A DNA stretch of 64,000 nucleotides. Source: an uncultured Sphingomonadaceae bacterium. Its GTDB lineage: Bacteria; Pseudomonadota; Alphaproteobacteria; Sphingomonadales; Sphingomonadaceae. How positions within the stretch are numbered: the stretch's first letter is position 1; each line of letters starts with the position of its first letter. The notes under the pieces are model-generated. The model had not been told where the DNA came from and did not search any database. It saw only the letters and a list, made by a program, of their open reading frames with translations. The stretch covers positions 823,327-887,326 of the forward strand of contig CANMWO010000002.1 in the NCBI GenBank assembly GCA_947501695.1, given 5' to 3'. The position numbers were made by a program, and so were the translations under genes. Of the stretch, positions 63,981 to 64,000 are shown piece by piece.

Positions 63981-64000
63981 CGATAATCTCTTGTCTTGGC

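Overview
The window looks like chromosomal DNA from a marine-type sphingomonad (Alphaproteobacteria, Sphingomonadales; Sphingorhabdus, Parasphingorhabdus or Sphingopyxis-like). This is inferred from gene content: a PEPxxWA-CTERM protein, a Ros/MucR regulator with a degenerate zinc finger, a CC_3452-like secreted protein, scoA-DUF5076-scoB, the sdhB / zapE / mdh-sucD-sucA-sucB-lpdA neighbourhood, and the short palindromic repeats seen in this order. Genes are densely packed, with many 4-bp ATGA overlaps.

Left part (1-13.6 kb): the 3' end of a TonB-dependent receptor, an orphan 2Fe-2S subunit of a xanthine-dehydrogenase-type enzyme, a class II aldolase, rpsU and a membrane-anchored FKBP. Next is a divergent galactoside locus: SSS-type sugar symporter-galT-galK on the minus strand, GH36 alpha-galactosidase-GH42 beta-galactosidase on the plus strand. 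It is followed by relA/spoT, preceded by two nested hairpins.

Middle (13.6-42 kb): a secreted CC_3452-like protein, an HxlR regulator with a candidate operator, a PEPxxWA-CTERM protein flanked by palindromic repeats, a wrecked HD-domain gene, a LytS/LytTR two-component pair, tadA, rpmB, the scoA-DUF5076-scoB CoA transferase, a MucR regulator, a large TonB receptor, an FAD monooxygenase and a MacAB-like ABC export system. A clear ZTP riboswitch precedes a DJ-1/PfpI gene followed by an MFS transporter whose 5' end carries an in-frame stop. A four-gene minus-strand cluster (DUF885 protein, sdaA, MBL hydrolase, CurA-like reductase), an AT-rich lipase gene, and groES-groEL under a perfect CIRCE element follow.

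Right part (42-64 kb): a bufferin operon (bufA, MNIO maturase bufB, bufC, DoxX) with its own ECF sigma factor and NrsF anti-sigma, led by a GTAACC-N16-CGAA promoter and closed by an intrinsic terminator. This is the most coherent specialised system here: a peptide metallophore that in Caulobacter handles copper and other metal stress. Then come sppA, a TRIC channel, a PepSY protein, an amidase, and the TCA genes lpdA, sucB, sucA, sucD, mdh and sdhB. Three of the spacers between TCA genes, and the mdh leader, hold palindromic repeats; sucC is not in the window. A 207-bp high-GC imperfect palindrome lies upstream of a lipocalin/CrtC-like protein and a phosphotransferase. No rRNA, tRNA, CRISPR array, integrase or insertion sequence was recognised.
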